Below the pieces are notes generated by a model. It was given only the letters and a program-made list of their open reading frames with translations. It did not search any database and was not told where the DNA came from. The translations under genes and the position numbers were made by a program. 64,000 nt of DNA, from positions 183,030 to 247,029 of the forward strand of contig JADLZK010005759.1 of the NCBI GenBank assembly GCA_015847255.1, in the 5' to 3' direction. This stretch comes from Hyparrhenia diplandra (taxonomy: Eukaryota > Streptophyta > Magnoliopsida > Poales > Poaceae). The stretch's first letter is position 1, and the number at the start of each line of letters is the position of its first letter. This document shows, in pieces, positions 58,363 to 64,000 of the stretch.

Positions 58363-60993
58363 TTAGGTGCCACGGATGTAGTTGACCGTGATCCTAATAT
58401 CGTCGCCATCTTCGCCTCCTGGGGCGGCAGACCATCTGGGCACGGGCAACGGAATGCAGCTGCTGGGACCAGGCATCCCATTGGAGAGGTCCGTGCACGT
58501 GACTTCGAGCTGCGACGACTGTAAGTACGTGGTGTACACGCCTGAGTCGCAGCGGCGCCACCGCTTGAAGTAGGAGAGCCCAAGTGTGACAGTGCCAGTG
58601 TTGCTAGGGTGGATGCAAAACACAGTGATGGTGTTGCAGACCGGTGCCGCCTGCTCCACGTTCAGCACCAACGTGTACTACTGCTCTGCCATGAATGTTG
58701 TGGCGCCAAGGGTGAGGGCGACGAATCGATGATGTTGAAGCCCTTGCGAAGGCTGACATCAAAGCCAGCTGTTCTCCATGCGCTGCAGGGCCAGCCGTGG
58801 ACGGCGGCAAAATGCTCCAGGAGCGTCGTCTGCACAGAACTTGTGAAGCCGCAGCCCTCACCGGGGCAGTGGCACGGCCTGTGCACGCATGTCCTGGCAT
58901 GGCCTTCATGGTCATGGTACACGGATGGAGGCCACCGCCTGCTCCATGGCGTTGCACCGGATGTAGCTTCCGGGAGTCGGGGTGCTGCAAACATGGCAGC
59001 TGGTTGCCGGCCGGCCCCAGCCTGCCCTTGAATGGTGAGCACACCACGTGCCCGATTGTGCACTGCATATATTCATCCACAAAGCAGATTGTATTTACCT
59101 CCATTTATGAAAGGTACACTGAAACAAATGCACTATAACCAGCAAAAACCCTTTCAAACAAAGGTACGACATTCACACTATCCTCTTCTTTCTCTTACTC
59201 CAAATCGAATGACCCATGTTGTTTAGATCAGACATCATCACTCATTACTCTCCCATCTTCTGCCCACCCCATGCTTGACTCCCCTCTCCCCACACATGGG
59301 TGCGACTCCTCTCCTGTCACCCATGGATGGACCCTAGGGTAGTAGGGTGCTAGAGATCCTCTCCCCCACGAATGAACATCAGGGCAGGGCACCAAGCCGC
59401 TGACCACCAGGCCATGCCCCCTAACCTGACTGTGGGCACCTAGGCTGGGAACGTGGCCAACAAAGCAATTTTCTCTCTTTAGAATAGGACATAAACCGAA
59501 ATCATATGGTCTAGTTTTTGGCATATGGAATAAAAAACTTAGTATTTTTGTCATATTGTAGTTTTATTTCTTTTGCGCATTCTATTCTTCTTGCTCATTA
59601 TTTCCATTCTTCCCACCTTATTATTAAGGTTTGGTGATCTGAAGTATTTTTTTTTTTGTTAATAGCTGTAATATTAGTTTCCACTTTTTTGTAATTTTCA
59701 ATATTTCCTTTGTATATCATGTTATGCTATGTACTAAAGGTTGCTTTCGCTAGGTTGGTGTTTGTTTGTCACGTACTGTGAATGTTTTGGAGAACTTCAA
59801 TATTGTGATGGCTGAAACTGTTCAAATAAACGTGGAAACATTGTTGGGAATGAGAACTCCAAAAATGAAGCAATTGAGGCAATTCATCAACGTAATCTTT
59901 TTTTTTTTTTTTCATTAGTTCCTCAAGTTATGGCATTTTCGGTTGAAAAATAGACGGAATAAGTTGACAAATTGCCTAAGTTGCTTCATTTTTTGTCAAC
60001 TTATTCCATCTGCTTTTTAACCTAGAATGCCAGAACTTGAGGAACTAATGCAAAAAAAGCAGATGGATTACAATAAAGAATTGGCTCAATTACTTCACTT
60101 CTGGCATTCTCATTCCGAGCAATGTTTTCACAATTTGAACAGTTGCCACCATCGTAGTATTGAAGTTCTTGAAACCATTCACACATTACGAATAAACGAA
60201 CACCAAGTCAGCAAGCTTAAGCAATAGTACATAGCATCACATACAAAAAAGAAATCCAATAATCACAGAAAAGTGCAAACTAATATTACGGCTATTAAAA
60301 AATTACTTGACATCACCAAACAAAATATTAAGGTGGTAATAGTAGAAATAATGGGCAAGTGGACAAAAATAGAAAGAGCAAAAGAAATAAAACTACATAG
60401 TGTACTTGGAGGCGGTGGATGAGCACCCAGAACGATGATATTATTCAGTGCAGGTACTCCGACTTCCTCACCATTTTTGGTTTGATTTCCCTGATTTCGT
60501 TCAAGTTCTCTAATTTCAGGTCCTTGGGTGTGCCCGCAATGAATTGGTCCTGATTTCATTACTATTTTCCATTAGTCCTGATTTCCCCTGCATGCTCCTT
60601 TTCCTTTCGAAAATTGAACAACCATGCTCCATTCTCTAGGTTATGAATCAGTAATATGATGAATGACATGCACACCAAATTATGGTAAAAAAATCACACC
60701 AGGTGCTCACGATTTAGTCTTACAGTTGACGATTTAGTCTACCAGATGATGAGTTTATATTATGATGAAAAAATAAATATATCAGGGAAGTGGTGGTGGA
60801 AGGACATATAAATACCTGAAAGATGGGAGACTTGAGTGGGAGATAGCAGATGCTACAATCAAACACAAAGGAATTCTCCACCGTCACGTTCCTGATCACA
60901 GAGGAGCTATCGTCCGAGAACGACGCCGATGATGATTCTGGTGGTGCGGGCGGCGGCGCAGTGGAGGTGGCGTCCAATGTTTGACCTCGCCAT
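58363..60993 (-). pseudogene. SINA-like E3 ligase pseudogene (copy B)
   Basis: Exon 1 is 60816-60993 and exon 2 is 58363-59062, the same architecture as the gene at 28602-32715. Damage comprises the following: exon 1 lacks about 490 bp of the N-terminal tail, which breaks the frame after MARSNIGR. In exon 2 a RING zinc ligand is lost (VVCSPF for VVCSPC). A 4-bp gain lies at about 59008-59011 (ggccggcc). A 44-bp loss at about 58920 removes part of the first SIAH finger. The frame after VLNVEQ recovers the normal end DIRITVNYIRGT. No functional E3 can be made; a transcript would carry the intronic palindrome. Confidence 0.88.
59535..60410. repeat. Ancient giant inverted repeat in SINA intron (copy B)
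   Basis: The arms are about 59535-59985 and 59995-60410 and pair in order: 'gtagttttatttcttttgcg' with 'caaaagaaataaaactacat', 'catgttatgctatgtacta' with 'tagtacatagcatcacat', and 'cattagttcctcaagtt' with 'aacttgaggaactaatg'. Copy B keeps the inner part that copy A has lost. The 66-codon frame at 60027-60227 lies in the right arm and is not supported as a gene. Confidence 0.88.
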
Positions 60994-61329
60994 GGCCTCG
61001 GTTCGGATGAGCACGTACGCCGTCGATTAGGATGTAAAAACCCTAACTACCGGCCCAAATTTAGTTTTTGCCCAGTACTGGAATATTGGCCCACACGCTT
61101 GGACTCTCTATATGGCCGCACATCTTGCAGTTTCCTCAAATATACACACGCATGTTTCTCAAAATAAAATAAAATAAAAAAAGGGCGCACATTTCCCGTT
61201 TTTTTTTATGGAACCACACGCGTCTTGTCTCTTCACCGTGTCCTGGCTCAGTGGTCCAAGAGCTTCGATCTAAAGTTTCAAGGAAGTAACATCCGTATTT
61301 TTTAACAATTAGCTAGGTTGAACTAGCTT

Positions 61330-61620
61330 TCTAAATGGAACTGAAGGGATGACCAGCCCTGATGCCCAAGCGATCACGTCAAGGATGCCCTTGATGCAGG
61401 TGAAGTCCAGCGGCACTGGCTGAGCAAAGATGACCAAGTCATCGGTGTATATGGATGCTCTATGCCTGACAACCCCCATTTTAGAGACAGCTGGGATTTA
61501 CAAAATTATGCTTAATATGAGAGAGGGTCGCCCCCTGTCTGAGGCCGCAGGCATGGTAGGAGTCTTTTTCAAAAGAGGCAACCCAATCAAAATGTGCCTC
61601 CAAAACAGTTTCTAATGCAT
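61330..61620 (-). pseudogene. LINE reverse transcriptase fragment
   Basis: On the minus strand the text includes a GLRQGATLSH motif (about 61525-61555) and then YTDDLVIFAQPVPLDFTCI with ILDVIAWASGL (about 61355-61440). These are the RGLRQGDPLSP and YADD blocks of LINE RT, with the space between them deleted. A short duplication of 'tagagacagctgggattt' lies at 61483 and 61642. Confidence 0.75.
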
Positions 61621-62454
61621 CCCGCTTGTAAAAGTCAATTTTTTAGAGACAGCTGGGATTTGCTACCATCTCAAGAAAGGTAGAAATAATTGCAGCATTA
61701 TAAAAGTCATAACATTTTTAACCAAGCTGGATAAAGACAAACTTTGTAGACGACAAATATCTCATTTGGAGTTATTTAAATGCATCAAATTTTGTTTGAA
61801 GTACTCAAATTTTAAATTCATTTTTAGATTTTCAGAGACATCAGATGGTGAAACAATCAATACCAAAGTTATTGATCTCGAAAAGATATAACACATTGAA
61901 GTTAAGAGATTTATTATTTGAATTAATCTATGGTCCAAAAAATTTAGTTTGAAGTCTCAGATATTGTAATTCAACATCACATATTGAAATTCAAAATTCA
62001 ATTCAAAGAACTGGAATCCACCAAGATGTTTTATTGCATTGTCCTTTTTGTAGATAACCCAACGCACGACGCGCCATCCCAGGTTCACCATTTCCCGGAT
62101 CCTGGCAGCTGGTGCCATGGGCTCAGTGGCGGAGGAGCATGGTGGCAGGATATGCATTAAAATCTCATGGGCTCAGTGGCGGATACCTTGTTTTTTTGTC
62201 CAGTAATCAAATTTTTTAAATTCTTATATCATTTCTATTCAGCTTTGTTAGTCTAGTGCCATGGATATGCATTAAAATCTCATCCTTTGATGGTAGAAGA
62301 ATTTAGGAAAAAAAACCCTCTACATCGAGAATAGGAGGGGCAAATATTCTACTTAAATTAAGTGTTTGTGCTACAAATTGAAAGTTTGATTGTGTGAAGA
62401 TCACCAACTTCGCCACACCTTGATTTTTATATGTGTCCTCCGCCACTGCATGGG
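61621..62454. other. AT-rich intergenic DNA with small direct repeats
   Basis: No gene was seen. 'catgggctcagtggcgga' occurs at about 62117 and 62167 and 'atatgcattaaaatctcat' at about 62148 and 62264. These interleaved small duplications lie just outside the CACTA element. Confidence 0.45.
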
Positions 62455-63540
62455 CACTACTACAGAATTGAACTTGCATGATGTTTAGAAATCATTTTCC
62501 GTGGCGGGCATTTCAAAAACCGCCCACGGAAAATATATCTGGTAGCCCCCCGGCCGAGGGAAAACCGCCGCGGTTAATCCAGTAACCGCGGGCGGTTTTT
62601 ATAAAAAGCCCGCCACGGTTAATCGTGGCCCAAATCGAATCCAAATGGACCAAATCGCGCGCATCTAGGTCCATTCGCCCGAGTATAACTCTCAGTATAT
62701 ATACTACACTTAGGGTTTTTCCTCACTCCATCCTTTACTCAGCACACCAGCACCCCATCCCTCACTCTCTCTCTCTCTCCTCTCTCTCTCTCCCTCTCCA
62801 CGGTTCCCTCCCTCACTCGCCGACCTCCTTCCTGAACCTGCGGCCGAGCAGGCGCGGCGGCGGGCGCGTGAGGGGCGGCACCATCGCTTCCCTGCGGCGG
62901 CGGGGGGCGGGATCCGGCACCCTCTTCGGCTGGCGCTTGGGCGAACCTGGGGACAGCGGCGCTCCGGGCCGGGCGGAGCATGCATGCGCGCCCGGTTCCA
63001 CAGCGGCGGGCGCGGGATCGGCGGGGCCCCTGGCGGCGGGGGATTGTTCGCTGCGTCCCGGGGCGCGTCGATCCAGGAAGCCTTGGCGCGCATGGGACCT
63101 GCGGCGGCCCCTCCTTCCCTCCAGCTCGACTTCCGCGGCGAGATCCGGGGCGTCGAGATCAGGGCGGCGAGATCCGGCGGGGACGGCCCTCCAGCGAGTT
63201 CCGGCCACGGGGCGGCGCTGCGGCGCCCCAAACCCTAGGCGGCGGGCCCGATCTGGTGGCGCCGGCGGCGCCCCGCCCCGGCGCGGCTACCCCGGCGCGG
63301 TGGCGGATCTGAAACCCTAACGGGCCGGCGGGCGCTATCTGGGCCGTTAGGGTTTCGGATCGTTTTTTTTTTTTTTTATTTTTTTTATTTATTAACCGTG
63401 GCGGGCATTGTAAGAAGTCCACCACGGTTAATCGATTTTGCGGGCGGACATTTGCCCGCCACGGAAAAATAGGTCGATAACCGTGACCCTACCTCCGTGG
63501 CGGACTTAATGCCCGCCCACGGAAAATCCTCGTAGTAGTG
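62455..63540. mobile_element. CACTA element, 1086 bp, non-autonomous
   Basis: Starts CACTACTACAGAATTGAAC and ends in the inverted TCCTCGTAGTAGTG. Both subterminal regions repeat 'ccgtggcggg', 'cccgccacgg' and 'ggttaat' motifs, the same system as in 50871-51980. The flanks are GGG and GGC, an imperfect 3-bp duplication. The GC-rich interior (62780-63330) resembles a promoter/leader with low-complexity frames and no domain. Confidence 0.85.
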
Positions 63541-64000
63541 GGCTCCACTACCCAGCCCCCTGACATAAGCTCGAACCTGGATCATAGCTACTTGCGACGG
63601 CACGCAGACAAGCGTGGGCTCATGCATACTCTCACACACACGAAATCAAAGTCTTCGCAACAAACTACAGACCGATACAAACAGGCTTATCAAATTGCTG
63701 AACGACTCACACCCATGTGAACAAAGCTACAATGACCAACATGACCAAGCGCTCACACCAACTAAAGCATTCTTAATATCAGAAGACACACACAAAAATA
63801 TTATTCATCCTTCAACCGGGACAGGCTTGAGGAAGATGGAGATCACTAAATCAGCAAGCTTTGCGGCATCGGTGAAGCGATCGTTTCCCTTTTGTATAGT
63901 ATCAGATATGTCCTCGCTTGGTTGATGGCGGCTAAAGCAGCTGGCATCAGCGCTGTGTCTCATTGCACCATTTCGCATGCACCATCAGTAATATATCACC
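63541..64000. other. Right edge, nothing recognised
   Basis: Short plus-strand frames at 63538-63925 show no known domain. No transposon end is visible before the window ends. Confidence 0.4.

Larger units (their letters stand above)
50240..61290. repeat. Copy B of the SINA-locus segmental duplication
   Basis: Homologous to copy A (20605-33020). The copy is contiguous at 50240-50623 and 58000-61290 once the LTR element 50624-57999 is removed. It ends in 'gaagtaacatccgta' near 61290. It lacks the solo LTR, the LINE and the foldback present in A. Confidence 0.85.

Noticed and set aside
60027..60227. 66-codon open frame beginning MPELEELMQKK
   Set aside because: It lies in the right arm of the intronic palindrome. 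The copy A version is broken by an A run and the pattern follows the inverted repeat, not codon constraint.
60720..60977. 85-codon minus frame starting MDATSTAPPP
   Set aside because: The first codon is TTG, and the frame results from the internal deletion in SINA exon 1 of copy B. The homologous start is the ATG at 60993.
62625..63320. 231-codon plus frame
   Set aside because: It starts in the CACTA subterminal repeats and runs through simple CT and GC-rich sequence. No domain or codon-like constraint is visible.

Overview
This is nuclear DNA from a grass (Poaceae), most likely a panicoid such as Setaria, Panicum or a sorghum relative. The evidence is intron-containing genes with GT-AG junctions, grass-expanded families (DUF4220/DUF594, SINA-like RING proteins), Stowaway and Tourist-like MITEs, a Micron-like element in a (TA)n tract, and CACTA elements with the 'tttgccgag' subterminal motif. 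There is no bacterial gene structure, and nearly all single-frame ORFs in the window are chance or transposon remnants. The species assignment is inference.

Layout. 0-2.5 kb: 5' part of a villin gene (minus strand, runs off the left edge). 2.5-7 kb: intergenic DNA with a LINE scrap, a Tourist-like MITE with a duplicated end, a SINE-like tract and a Stowaway MITE. 7.1-12.2 and 13.3-17.9 kb: a tandem duplication, each unit holding a DUF4220/DUF594 membrane-protein gene (left copy decayed, right copy nearly intact but frameshifted). A LINE and a Micron-like element entered the left unit. 19.4-20.5 kb: solo LTR. 20.6-33.0 and about 50.2-61.3 kb: a second, larger duplication carrying a SINA-like E3 ubiquitin ligase gene. 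Copy A keeps an intact two-exon gene and copy B is a pseudogene. 33.0-46.1 kb, between the copies: a decayed Ty3-type gag-protease element and nested CACTA elements, one of which carries a captured host gene fragment (cytochrome c oxidase assembly factor 6). 46.4-50.2 kb: an inverted duplication of a small membrane-peptide sequence split by an LTR retrotransposon. 62.5-63.5 kb: a further CACTA element.

The two copies of the SINA region act as before/after controls, so several insertions can be placed to the base with target-site duplications (TSDs). These are a solo LTR (TTGAT), a LINE (16 bp TSD), a 906-bp perfect-foldback element (GCAATTT) and, in copy B, a 7.4-kb LTR retrotransposon (AACCG). 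The 5' LTR of that retrotransposon holds a CACTA element (TSD CAG) and its 3' LTR holds a Helitron inserted between A and T. The SINA intron also contains an older giant palindrome shared by both copies. Three separate long inverted repeats (two in the SINA intron, one at 46.4-50.2 kb) are the best candidates for undescribed biology, as potential hairpin/small-RNA sources.

Several otherwise well-conserved coding exons (villin, DUF4220, CACTA TnpA-like) carry single extra bases in short homopolymers. This pattern looks as much like uncorrected long-read assembly error as like true decay.
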